Notes under the pieces: generated by a model | What the model saw: the letters and a program-made list of their open reading frames with translations, nothing else | Databases searched by the model: none | What the model was told of the DNA's origin: nothing | In this document: positions 1-9,400 of the stretch, piece after piece | Numbering within the stretch: position 1 is the stretch's first letter | How the letters are laid out: every line of letters starts with the position of its first letter | Made by a program: the position numbers and the translations under genes | Source of the DNA: Actinomadura sp. KC06 | Lineage (GTDB): Bacteria; Actinomycetota; Actinomycetes; Streptosporangiales; Streptosporangiaceae | NCBI RefSeq assembly: GCF_004348735.1 | Contig: NZ_SMKT01000034.1 | Location: 1-64,000 of the forward strand | Direction: 5' to 3' | Length of the DNA: 64,000 bases

Positions 1-51
1 CTCCCCGACCCCGCCACCAACATGTACGCCGCCGCCGCCCGCAAGCCCTAG
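1..51 (+). CDS. C-terminal end of an upstream gene (partial)
   Basis: The first 51 bases read as 16 sense codons followed by TAG in frame 1 (…NMYAAAARKP-stop). Every one of the 16 codons ends in G or C, which is the third-position signature of coding sequence in this genome. The gene converges on the cyclase-fold gene that ends at 64, leaving only 12 bp between the two stops. Too little is visible to name a product. The alternative is that this is chance open sequence in GC-rich DNA. Confidence 0.4.
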   Translation, partial: LPDPATNMYAAAARKP

Positions 52-63
52 GCCCACCCGGCG

Positions 64-708
64 TCAGGCCGACCACAACCAGGCTTTGGCGCGAGTCTCC
101 TTGCAGCTGACGCGCAGGGGACGGTAGGCGTCCGGGTTGATCAGGCCGCCGCGGGCGGTGGCGTCGCCGTACAGCCTGTCGGACACGATGAGCCCGAGGT
201 CTGCGGCGCCGTCGGCGTGCGCCTTCTTGAACGCGGCGGACTCCAGCAGGCGGAACAGATGGAGGACCGCCGGTCCGGCCACGCCGTGCGCGTCCCGGTG
301 GACGTGACCCGCGTGGACGGCGACGCGCAACCTTAACCGCGCCGCCGACGACGCGAGGCGGTTGGAGCGGCGGAGCACCGCGGTCAGATGATGCGCGAAG
401 GGATCCAGGAAGTCGTCGGCGGGCACGTCCGGCGGCGCGATGATGAGCGCGCCGTCCCCGCGGTCATGCCGGTAGCAGTCCCACCAGGGGATCCGGGTGA
501 TCTCGCAGGCCTCGGCCAGGCGCGTGTACATCTGGTGACGCTGGTGGAGTTGGCTGTGCGCGTCGCCGAGCAGGCCGAATGAGGAGATGTCGACGGCGGC
601 CAGGGTGGCGTAGAGCGCGGGCGGCACGACGTGCGGCCGGACGATGACCTCCCCATCCGGCCGCGGGGGCGGCTGTTCGACGACGCGGAGATTGCGAGCG
701 CTGGCCAT
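64..708 (-). CDS. Nucleotidyl cyclase-fold (class III-like) protein, probably divergent
   Basis: A 214-residue protein. After a ~30-residue proline-rich N-terminus it reads as one alpha/beta domain resembling class III adenylate/guanylate cyclase catalytic domains. Asp40, in a VDISSFG strand motif, and Asp85, in a hairpin RGDGALII motif, occupy the places of the two metal-binding aspartates. A later HAGHVHRD…GVAGPAVLHLFRLLESA stretch (about 132-155) matches the cyclase region that normally carries the substrate-contact Asn/Arg helix (AVNxAARL), but it has diverged there (AVLHLFRLL). Nucleotide cyclase activity is therefore uncertain, and a signalling or binding role is as likely. No membrane segment or extra sensor domain is visible. 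The ATG at 708 has GGAG ten bases upstream on the minus strand. The gene is divergent from the HTH regulator, a pairing that hints at shared regulation. The family assignment rests on motif resemblance only. Confidence 0.7.
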   Translation of the reverse strand: MASARNLRVVEQPPPRPDGEVIVRPHVVPPALYATLAAVDISSFGLLGDAHSQLHQRHQMYTRLAEACEITRIPWWDCYRHDRGDGALIIAPPDVPADDFLDPFAHHLTAVLRRSNRLASSAARLRLRVAVHAGHVHRDAHGVAGPAVLHLFRLLESAAFKKAHADGAADLGLIVSDRLYGDATARGGLINPDAYRPLRVSCKETRAKAWLWSA

Positions 709-871
709 GATTGCTGAACTCCGTTCATGTTTCGTGGTATCGACCTGCTCGGCGGGACCAGACGGTTACAGAAATCGGCCTGGCGTCAGGTCATTTAACG
801 TCACGCCCTTTTCAGGACGAAGGCTCTCCTGGCTCAGATCTAGCAGATCGGCTGAATGAAGCTCGGAGCCC

Positions 872-900
872 TTGACAAGAGTGCGAGCTTTGCTAGCGGC
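872..900 (+). promoter_or_regulatory. Candidate sigma70-like promoter of the HTH regulator
   Basis: TTGACA at 872-877 is a consensus -35 hexamer. TAGCGG about 16 bases downstream (894-899) is a poor -10 match. The site lies downstream of the most distal possible ATG (856), which favours initiation at 949 or 994 for the regulator. The rest of the 709-993 divergent gap shows no other recognisable element. This is a prediction from hexamer matching only. Confidence 0.3.
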
Positions 901-993
901 CAAGTGTGGCAGCGGAACTTTCCGAACTTCGGCGAATTTCTCCGGGTGATGCCGGACAATGACGGGCAACGATGCCTGCCGGAGCCTGTTGAC

Positions 994-1818
994 ATGCCGC
1001 CACGTCCACGCCCCTTGAACCCGTCGGTCCCCGTGGAGCGCTTCGCGCTGGCCCTGCGCCGCCTGCACAGGGACGCGGGCAGGCCCAAGCAGCAGGTGCT
1101 CGCCACCGCGATGCACTGCAGCCACGCCACCGTGTCGGCCATTCTCAACGGCCACCGGTTCCCCTCCTGGGAGCAGACGGCGGCGTTCGTCCGGGCCTGC
1201 CGCGGTGACGTCCAGGCGTGGCGGGCCCATTGGGTCGAGGTCGACCGGGAGATCAGCGCGGAACTCGCGCCGGACCACGGCGGGGAGGCGCTGCTGCACG
1301 CCCCCTCCTCATCGGTCCAGCATTTGACCGGACGCCACCACTACAAAGCCTTGACGGCGCAGATCCGCGAGACCCGGTCGCGCATCCTTACCACTTATAT
1401 CCGCGTGACGCCGCCGTCGTACTTCGTCGGATTCACCGACCGCGACACGGGAGACGCCGCGGAAGAGTACTTCGCCGAGTTGAGCAATTGGCCCCTTTTG
1501 CAAGGGGAGCGATCGATGTGCCGCCTGATCTGCCTGCCCAACCGGGAAATGGTCGACTGGGCCAGAGGGCACCACGAGAGCTGCGGAGATCTCCCGAACT
1601 ACGAAATGCGGGTCGTCGACTGGCAGATCAGCGCGGACCCCGTCAATCTGGCCGTCTTCGACGACACCGTCGCCTTCCTCACGTTCGCGGCGGGCACGGC
1701 CCAGGAGATGACCGGCTTCCGCATCGACGACCGGAACCTCGTGCGCGACGCCGCCGGATACTTCGGCCGGCTCTGGTCCAGCGGCATTCCGCTCGCCGAC
1801 CGGCTCAGAGAACTCTGA
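994..1818 (+). CDS. Helix-turn-helix transcriptional regulator (XRE-like) with unknown C-terminal domain
   Basis: About 274 residues from ATG 994. The N-terminal 75 residues form an XRE-type HTH: the recognition region reads QQVLATAMHCSHATVSAILNG (about residues 33-53) and is followed by PSWEQTAAFVRACRGD, the usual end of this fold in actinobacterial regulators. The rest (about 100-274) is a single globular domain with motifs such as HYKALTAQIRETRSRILTTY and VNLAVFDDTVAFLTF. It resembles effector or sensor domains of actinobacterial HTH proteins, but I cannot name it. In-frame ATGs exist at 856, 949 and 994. I chose 994 because GGAG lies nine bases upstream and the HTH begins just after it; 949 remains possible. 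It is divergent from the cyclase-fold gene and convergent with the sulfotransferase gene. It could regulate the PKS cluster or simply flank it. Confidence 0.75.
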   Translation: MPPRPRPLNPSVPVERFALALRRLHRDAGRPKQQVLATAMHCSHATVSAILNGHRFPSWEQTAAFVRACRGDVQAWRAHWVEVDREISAELAPDHGGEALLHAPSSSVQHLTGRHHYKALTAQIRETRSRILTTYIRVTPPSYFVGFTDRDTGDAAEEYFAELSNWPLLQGERSMCRLICLPNREMVDWARGHHESCGDLPNYEMRVVDWQISADPVNLAVFDDTVAFLTFAAGTAQEMTGFRIDDRNLVRDAAGYFGRLWSSGIPLADRLREL

Positions 1819-1917
1819 ACGGCGGCAGCCGCCTCGCGCGCTGTCTGCGGGCGTGCGGCGTCCTCGCGGCGGCCGTCTCTCCGGCTTCGAGCGGGCCGAG
1901 GTCGTTGTCGTGATATC

Positions 1918-1967
1918 CGGGACGAGGTCCCGCCCGGCATGGACTCGGCGGAGTCCCCGGCCGGGAC
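1918..1967. terminator. Hairpin cluster between convergent genes, possible bidirectional terminator
   Basis: The 1819-2057 gap between the ends of the HTH gene (plus) and the sulfotransferase gene (minus) holds several GC-rich inverted repeats. CGGGAC-GAG-GTCCCG lies at 1918-1932, GGACTC-GGCG-GAGTCC at 1941-1956, and GTCCC…GGGAC at 1953-1967. A smaller GGCGG-CAG-CCGCC lies at 1821-1833. None is followed by a T-run, as is common for actinobacterial terminators. No gene is supported in this gap. Confidence 0.4.
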
Positions 1968-2057
1968 GTCCACGCGGGCAGGACCCTCCCGTCGCCTATC
2001 TCGCCGCTCGGCACGCTTTCACCGACTGGCCGTTCGCGGGGGGAGCGGGTCAGGCTT

Positions 2058-3092
2058 TCAGCGGCGGGCCAGGGAGGCGATCATGTCGCTGCCCGGCTTG
2101 CACGCGGCCTCCAGGGCGGCGAGCTCGTCGGGGTCCAGGCGGGACGCGGCGCCGACGCGGCTGAAGTCGATCATCTTCCGGGCCTCGTCCAACCACTCCG
2201 GGGACGAGGGGATGCCGAGGAAATCGGCGAGCTTGGACAGCTGCGCCTGGGGGTCGGTCAGCAGCTCCTCGTACTCCAGGTTCATCCACTGGTCGGCGGG
2301 AAGCTGGGCCAGCGAGGACAGGCCGGTGGCGACCATCCCCGACCACATGTCGCCGAACGCGGACACCGGGATGTCGTGCTCCATGATCCGGTCGCCGTCG
2401 AACGGCGGCTTGACCAGGCCGTCCAGTTCGGGCGGCATCCGCTGCTCGAACTCCGCCCAGGAGGCGGCGGGCGGGTCCATGGACATGAACGCCCCCATGG
2501 TGAGGACGCCGTGCCGGAACATCGGATGCCGGCTCATGGACACCGCGCAGTCCGGGCCGTCGCGGTGCATGTGGATGAACCGCGCGTCCGGGAACATCTC
2601 CCGCAGTGCCGGGACGAACATCATGCTGTTCGCGGAACGCTCGACGATCGTCGGGCGGCCCAGCGTCTCCGCGAGCCAGCCGAACAGCGCTAAGTAGTGC
2701 TCGGCCGCGGGACGGGTCGGGTACGCGGAGACCTCCTCCGCCATCCGGTCGTAGAGGGAGTCCGGGTCGTCGGTGAGCATCGGCAGCGTGAGGTTGCAGA
2801 TGGCCGGGACGCCGCTTTCGCGCTCGTACCGGCCGGTGTCGAACGGGTAGCAGAGCTCGGGCACTTTCCAGCCCGCCCGCAGGACGGCGCCGAAGATGGA
2901 GTCGGTGGACGACAGCAGCCGCCACAGCTCCTTCCCGTCCATCTCGTGCGTCGGGATTCCCTGGTTGTCGGCCGCGACCGCCATGGTGGCGAAGAACTCG
3001 CTGATGCTCAGGGTTTCCGGATTACGGTGCAGAATGCGGGACAGCAGCGTCGAACCGCAGCGGCCCGTCGACACCACGATGGCCAGAGACAT
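2058..3092 (-). CDS. PAPS-dependent sulfotransferase family protein
   Basis: 344 residues, the normal length for a cytosolic sulfotransferase. The 5'-phosphosulfate-binding loop is STGRCGSTLLS at residues 8-18, immediately after the first beta strand. The 3'-phosphate-binding segment is HRDGPDCAVSMSRHP at 176-190, with Arg177 and Ser185 in the conserved places. A substrate region with many Met, Trp and Pro residues follows, and there is no signal peptide or membrane helix. The family transfers sulfate from PAPS to a hydroxyl or amine. The start is supported by a strong GGAAGGA ribosome-binding site just upstream of the ATG. The gene is divergent from PKS-1 and shares its intergenic region, so a tailoring role on the polyketide is likely but inferred. 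A sulfotransferase also takes part in decarboxylative chain release in curacin biosynthesis, but there it is fused in the PKS, unlike here. Confidence 0.85.
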   Translation of the reverse strand: MSLAIVVSTGRCGSTLLSRILHRNPETLSISEFFATMAVAADNQGIPTHEMDGKELWRLLSSTDSIFGAVLRAGWKVPELCYPFDTGRYERESGVPAICNLTLPMLTDDPDSLYDRMAEEVSAYPTRPAAEHYLALFGWLAETLGRPTIVERSANSMMFVPALREMFPDARFIHMHRDGPDCAVSMSRHPMFRHGVLTMGAFMSMDPPAASWAEFEQRMPPELDGLVKPPFDGDRIMEHDIPVSAFGDMWSGMVATGLSSLAQLPADQWMNLEYEELLTDPQAQLSKLADFLGIPSSPEWLDEARKMIDFSRVGAASRLDPDELAALEAACKPGSDMIASLARR

Positions 3093-3440
3093 TCGTCGTT
3101 CTTCCTTCCGTCGACTACTTCACCCGATCGCAGATCTGTTTCTGCAGGTCGCGCCGAGCGCTTATGGTGAAAACACTTCATTGGCGGACCAGGAAGAGCC
3201 GTGACCGAATGTTATCGGCGCTGACGCTACGGACGGAATGGACGTCGAACAACCCCTATGTCAACCCCTACCATTGGCCTCCGCACCGGATGAAACCGCA
3301 CTGACCTGGCCATTTTTGGGCGATAGGGGTGGTGTGCCGGTGATCAGGGGTGCGCGCGGGTAGTGGCCCGCCCGCTCTGGCCGATTGAATTCGCTGGTGG
3401 CCGCGGGTTCGCGGTGTGTCGGCCGATTTCAGTGTGCGGG
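3093..3440. promoter_or_regulatory. Bidirectional intergenic regulatory region between the sulfotransferase and PKS-1
   Basis: A 348 bp non-coding gap that is visibly more AT-rich than its surroundings and lies between divergent genes. It should contain the promoters of both the sulfotransferase and the PKS-1/PKS-2 operon. TACCAT at 3269-3274 fits a TANNNT -10 element for the PKS side, but no convincing -35 is visible. It also carries repeated CCCCTA/TAGGGG-type motifs, listed separately. A plus-strand reading frame continuous with PKS-1 extends back to GTG 3363, but it lacks PKS-like sequence before about 3441. Confidence 0.55.
3250..3270. repeat. Tandem direct repeat CAACCCCTA x2, candidate operator
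   Basis: CAACCCCTA occurs at 3250-3258 and again at 3262-3270, a 12 bp period. The inverse orientation appears at 3324-3332 (TAGGGGTGG) and, weaker, at 3345-3352 (CAGGGGTG), 21 bp apart or about two helical turns. Four related motifs in 100 bp of promoter DNA suggest binding of a dimeric or multimeric regulator. Which regulator is unknown. Confidence 0.4.
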
Positions 3441-6400
3441 GTGGTCGGGATAAATACCGAGGAGAAGCTGCTCGACTATCTCAAGCGGACGACCACGGAT
3501 CTGCGTGAGGCGCGCAGGCGTGTCGCCGAGTTCGAGGAGCGGGACCGGGAGCCGGTCGCGATCGTGGGCATGGCGTGCCGGTTCCCGGGCGGCGTCGTCT
3601 CGCCCGAGACGCTGTGGGACCTGGTCGCGGGCGGCGCGGACGGGCTGTCCGGCTTCCCCGTGGACCGGGGCTGGGACGTGGCGGGCCTGTTCGACCCGGA
3701 GCCGGGCCGTCCGGGCAAGAGCTACGTGGACCGTGGCGGATTCCTGCACGACGCGGGCTGGTTCGACTCGGGGTTCTTCGGCGTCGGCCCTAACGAGGCG
3801 CTGGTCATGGACCCGCAGCAGCGGCTGCTGCTGGAGGTCTCGTGGGAGGCCCTGGAACGGGCCGGGATCGACCCGTCCTCGCTGCGGGGGAGCCGCACGG
3901 GCGTGTTCGCCGGAGTCAACTACCACGACTACGCGTTCAACAGCAGCACCGGCGCGATCGCGTCCGGCCGGATCTCCTACACGCTGGGCCTTGAGGGGCC
4001 GGCGGTGACGGTGGACACGGCGTGCTCGTCGTCGCTGGTCGCGCTGCATTGGGCGATCCAGTCGCTGCGCACGGGCGAGTGCTCGCTAGCGCTCGTCGGC
4101 GGGGTCACGGTCATGGCGACCCCCGACACGTTCATCGAGTTCAGCCGCCAGCGCGGTCTGGCGGCCGATGGGCGTTGCAAGTCGTTCGCGGCGGCGGCGG
4201 ACGGCACCGGGTGGGGCGAGGGCGCCGGGATGCTGCTGGTGGAGCGGCTGTCGGACGCTCAGCGGAACGGTCATCGGGTGCTGGCGGTGGTGCGGGGCTC
4301 GGCCGTCAACCAGGACGGGGCGTCCAACGGGCTGACCGCGCCGAACGGGCCGTCGCAGCGGCGGGTGATCCGCGAGGCGCTGGCCGCGGCTGGGCTCAGC
4401 ACGGTGGACGTCGACGCGGTCGAGGCTCATGGGACGGGCACGAGGCTCGGCGACCCGATCGAGGCGCAGGCGCTGCTGGCGACGTACGGGCAGGATCGTC
4501 CGGAGGGGCGTCCGTTGTGGCTGGGGTCGATCAAGTCGAACATCGGGCACACGCAGGCCGCCGCGGGCGTGGCCGGGATCATCAAGATGGTCCAGGCGAT
4601 GCGGCACGGGGTGCTGCCGAAGACGCTGCATGTGGACGAGCCGACCCCGCATGTGGACTGGTCGGCGGGGGACGTGGAGCTGCTGGCCGAGGCGCGCGAG
4701 TGGGCTGTGGACGGGCGTCCGCGCCGGGCCGGGGTGTCGTCGTTCGGGATCAGCGGGACGAACGCGCACGTGATCATCGAGGCCGCCGAACCGGCCGAGA
4801 AGCGACCGGACCGGACGGCCGGAGAGCCGCCGGCCGTCCCGTGGGTGATCTCGGCACGCGATCAGGCCGGGCTGCGCGGCCAGGTCGAACGACTGCGCTC
4901 GCACGTCGGGGCGCGCTCTGAGCTGGCGCCTCTCGACGTCGGATGGTCCCTGGCGACCGGGCGGGCGGTGCTGGAGCACCGGGCGGTGGTGATCGGCCGG
5001 GATCGGGACGAGCTGCTCGCGAGCCTGGACCGGCTCGCCGATCCGGACGGCCAGACCGCCGTGCAGGGCGTCGCCGGCTCGGGTCTGACGGCCTTCCTTT
5101 TCTCGGGGCAGGGCGCGCAGCGGCTCGGGATGGGCCGGGAGTTGTACGAGGCGTTCCCGGTGTTCGCGGCTGCTTTTGATGAGGTGTGCGCGGTGTTGGA
5201 CGGTCAGCTGGATCGTCCGTTGCGTGACGTGATGTGGTCTGAAGCCGAATTGCTGGATCAGACGGTGTTCACGCAGGCCGGTTTGTTCGCGGTCGAGGTG
5301 GCGCTTTTCCGGTTGCTGGAGTCGTGGGGTGTGCGGCCCGATTTTCTGGCCGGGCATTCGATTGGTGAGCTGGCGGCGGCACATGTGGCCGGGGTGTGGT
5401 CACTGGACGATGCGGCGAAATTGGTGGCGGCGCGCGGGCGGCTAATGCAGGCCCTTCCGGCCGGTGGTGCGATGGCAGCGGTGCAGGCTTCTGAGGACGA
5501 GGTCACCGATCTGCTCGGTGATGGGCCGGTGGCGGTGGCGGCAGTGAACGGTCCTGCGTCGGTGGTGGTGTCAGGGGCCGAGGACGAGGTCGTCCGGATT
5601 GTCGAGCACTTTAAGGGGATGGAGCGTAAGGCGACGCGGTTGCGGGTGTCGCATGCGTTCCATTCGCCGTTGATGGATCCGATGCTGGACGAATTCCGCC
5701 GCGTCGCTGAGAGCTTGGATTACCGGCCCCCGGAGATCCCGATCGTCTCCACCTTGACGGGTGGAGTCGCCGCGTCCGGCGAAGTCGGCTCGGCGGAGTA
5801 CTGGGTGCGGCATGTGCGTGAGGCGGTGCGGTTCGCCGACGCCGTCCAGACGCTGCGCGGCGGCGGGGTGACCCGGTTCGTCGAGCTGGGGCCGGACGGC
5901 GTCCTGACCGCGATGACCGAGACCTGCCTCGACGCGTCCGGGGAGGGCGAGGCGACGGTGGTGGCCGCCCTGCGCGGGAACCGTCCGGAGCCTGCCGCGC
6001 TGATCGCCGCGGTGGCCGCGCTGCACGTCAAGGGTGTCCCGCTGACCTGGCGGGCCGTGCTGGACGGCCAGGGCGCCGAGCAGGTGGATCTGCCGACGTA
6101 CGCGTTCCAGCGGGAGCGGTACTGGCTGGTGAGCCCGGACGGGACGGGCGACGTCTCGGCCGCCGGGCTCCAGCAGGACGAGCACCCGCTGCTCGGCGCC
6201 GTGGTGGCGTTGCCGGAATCGGGCGGCGTGGTGCTCACGGGACGCCTGTCGCTGGACGCGCAGCCTTGGCTGGCCGACCACGAGGTGGGCGGTGCCGTCC
6301 TGCTACCGGGGACCGCGTTCGTCGACCTCGCGATCCGCGCCGGGGACCATGTCGGCTGCGGGTTCCTGGAGGAGCTGACGCTGCAGGCGCCGCTCGTCCT

Positions 6401-9400
6401 GCCGGAGCACGGCGGTGTCGCCGTCCAGGTCGTGGCCGGTGCGGCGGACGGGTCCGGACGGCGGGTCGTGGGCGTCTACTCGCGCGCCGGGGACGACGCC
6501 GCTGATCAGGTCTGGGTCCGGCACGCCACCGGGACGCTGACCGCCGAGGCGGGCGAGCCGTCCTTCGACCTCGCGGTGTGGCCGCCCGAGGGAGCGTCGG
6601 CCATCGAAGTGGACGGCGCCTACGAGCGGCTGGTGGACGCCGGATACGGCTACGGCCCCCTGTTCCAGGGCTTGAGAGCGGCGTGGCGCCGCGGGGACGA
6701 GCTGTTCGCCGAGGTCGCGCTGCCCGACGACGCATGGGAGGACGCCGGCCGGTTCGGGCTGCACCCGGCGGTCCTGGACGCGGTGCTCCACACGGGACTC
6801 GTAGCCAGGGCGCAACGTGAGCGACCGGAACACGAGGAGGAGGATGCGACGCTGCTGCCGTTCGCGTGGAACGGCGTCCGCCTCTACGCCTCGGGAGCGC
6901 CCGCCGTCCGGGCGCGGCTGACCCCGGTCGGCTCGGACGGGACGGCTCTGCACCTCGCCGATGGGGCGGGACGCCCGGTCGCGGCGGTGGAGTCCCTGGT
7001 GTCGCGCCCGATGACGCCGGGCCCGCTCACCGCAGCGGCTTCGGCGTCCCGTGATCCGCTTTACCGCCTGGAGTGGTCCACGTCGCCGGTTCCGGTCCCG
7101 AGCGCCCGCAGCGCGGGCGCCGCCAGTTCCTGGAGCGTGTGGGACGAACTCGCCGGGCAGGACGAGGACGCCGCCCCGGCCCCCGAAATCGTGGTCCTTC
7201 CCGTCGAGCACGGCCCGGCCGAGGAGGTCGGGGACGCTGTGCACCGCGTGCTCGCGGCTGTCCAGGCATGGTCGTCGGGGCGCCGGTTCGCGTCGTCGCG
7301 GCTGGTGGTCGTCACCGCGGGCGCCGTCCCGGCGGGCGGCGAGGACGTCACGCATCTGGCGGGCGCGGCGGTGTGGGGCCTGGTCCGCTCGGCGCAGTCG
7401 GAGGATCCGGGACGGATCGTCCTGGTGGACGTGGAAGACCTGGAAGAGCTGGCCGCAGCTGTGGCCGTCGTGTCGGCGACCGACGAGCCGGAGATCGCGA
7501 TCCGGGGCGGTGCCGTTCGCGTCCCGAGGCTGGCGCGCGTGGACGCGGGGCAGCCGGGCGAGGCGGAGGAGCGCCCGTTCGGCGAGGGAACCGTGCTGGT
7601 CACGGGCGCGATGGGTGCTCTGGGTGCGCTGGTCGCACGGCATCTCGTGACCGTCCACGGTGTGCGACGCCTGCTGCTGGTCGGCCGCCGCGGCGCGGAG
7701 GCGCCCGGGGCCGGTGAGCTGGTGGCGGAGCTGACGGACCTGGGCGCGGACGTCGAGGTGGCCGCGTGCGACGTCGCCGACCGGACGGCGCTCGCGGACC
7801 TGCTGGCCGCCGTTCCCGACCGGCATCCTCTCTCGGCGGTGGTGCATGCGGCGGGCGTGCTGGACGACGGCGTCATCGCGTCCCTGACCCCCGAACGTGT
7901 GGACGCGGTGCTCGCACCGAAGGCCATCGGCGCGTGGAACCTGCACGAACTGACCCGCGACGCGGACCTGACGCAGTTCGTCGTGTTCTCCTCGGCGGCC
8001 GGTGTCCTCGGCGCGCCCGGACAGGGGAACTACGCGGCGGCGAACGCGTTCCTGGACGGGCTCGTCCAGCATCGCCGCGCGCTGGGCCTGCCCGGCCGGT
8101 CGCTGGCGTGGGGCCTATGGGCCTCCGACGAGGGGATGGCCGGGCGCCTCGATGACGACGGCGCGCGGCGGATGGCCCGCTCCGGCGTCCATGCCCTGAC
8201 GGTTGACGAAGGGCTGCGGTTGTTCGACGCGGCCCTGACGGTCGAGCAGCCGTTGCTGGTGCCGATCCGGCTGGACCCGGCGGAACTGGCCGGAGCCGGA
8301 GCCGGCGACGAGCCGCCGCACGTCCTGCGCGGGCTGGTGACCCGCCGGCGTCCCACGGCGGACGCCGGAGCCGGAAGTGTGGCGGGCGCGGCCGGAGTGC
8401 TGCGGGAGCGCCTGTCCGTGCTCCCGGAGGACGAGCGCCGGACGGTCCTGCTGGAGATCGTGCGGGCGCAGGCGGCGTCCGTGCTCGGTTACTCCGATCC
8501 GGACCCGGTCGACGGCGAACGCGCGTTCCGCGACCTCGGCTTCGACTCCCTCTCGGCGGTTGACCTGCGAGGACGACTCAGCAAGGTGACCGGCCTGCGA
8601 CTTCCCGCGACACTGGTGTTCGACTATCCGACGCCGGTGGCGCTGGCGGGCTATCTGGTCGATGAGCTGCTGGGGACCGATTCGGCCGGGGCGGGGGTCG
8701 CGGTCCGGGCGGCGGCGGTCGATGACGATCCGATCGCGATCGTCGGGATGGCGTGCCGCTACCCCGGCGGCGTCGTCTCGCCCGAGGGTCTCTGGGACTT
8801 GGTCACCGGCGAGATGGACGGGGTGTCCGCATTCCCCGCCGACCGCGGCTGGGACGTCGAGCGAATCTACGACCCGGACGGCCTCCGTCCGGACACCAGC
8901 TACGTCAACTCCGGTGGCTTCCTCCAGGACGTGGCGGGCTTCGATCCCGGCTTCTTCGGCATCAGCCCGAACGATGCCTGGCTGATGGATCCGCAGCAGC
9001 GGTTGCTGTTGGAGGTGTCGTGGGAGGCGCTTGAGCGGGCGGGTATCGATCCGACGTCTCTGCGTGGCAGCGCCACCGGTGTGTTCGCCGGGATGATGTA
9101 TCACGACTACGCCTACAACAACAGCACGGGTTCGGTGGCGTCGGGCCGTATCTCCTACACGTTCGGTCTGGAAGGCCCGGCGGTGACGGTGGACACGGCG
9201 TGTTCATCGTCGTTGGTGGCATTGCATCTGGCGGTTCAGGCGCTTCGGGCAGGGGAGTGCTCGCTGGCGCTGGCGGGCGGTGTCGCGGTGATGGCGACGC
9301 CGGACGCGTTCGTGGAGTTCAGCCGTCAGCGTGGTCTTGCTCCGGATGGCCGGGCCAAGTCGTTCGCGGCTTCGGCAGATGGCACGTCCTGGGGCGAGGG

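Noticed and set aside
856..993. Longer start (ATG 856) for the HTH regulator
   Set aside because: The extra residues are not HTH-like, a consensus -35 hexamer lies inside them, and ATG 994 has a well-placed GGAG.
1853..2697. Plus-strand open frames overlapping the sulfotransferase and its downstream gap
   Set aside because: Translations are low-complexity Arg/Ser/Pro with no family features, and the opposite strand encodes a convincing sulfotransferase.
2058..3092. Curacin-type sulfotransferase/thioesterase terminal-alkene release
   Set aside because: In that system the sulfotransferase is fused between ACP and TE. Here it is discrete and on the other strand, and the PKS-2 TE directly follows ACP6.
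3363..3440. N-terminal 26-residue extension of PKS-1 from GTG 3363
   Set aside because: The extension has no docking-like sequence and no clear ribosome-binding site, and family members begin a few residues before the [10 protein letters not shown] motif. It cannot be excluded without N-terminal data.
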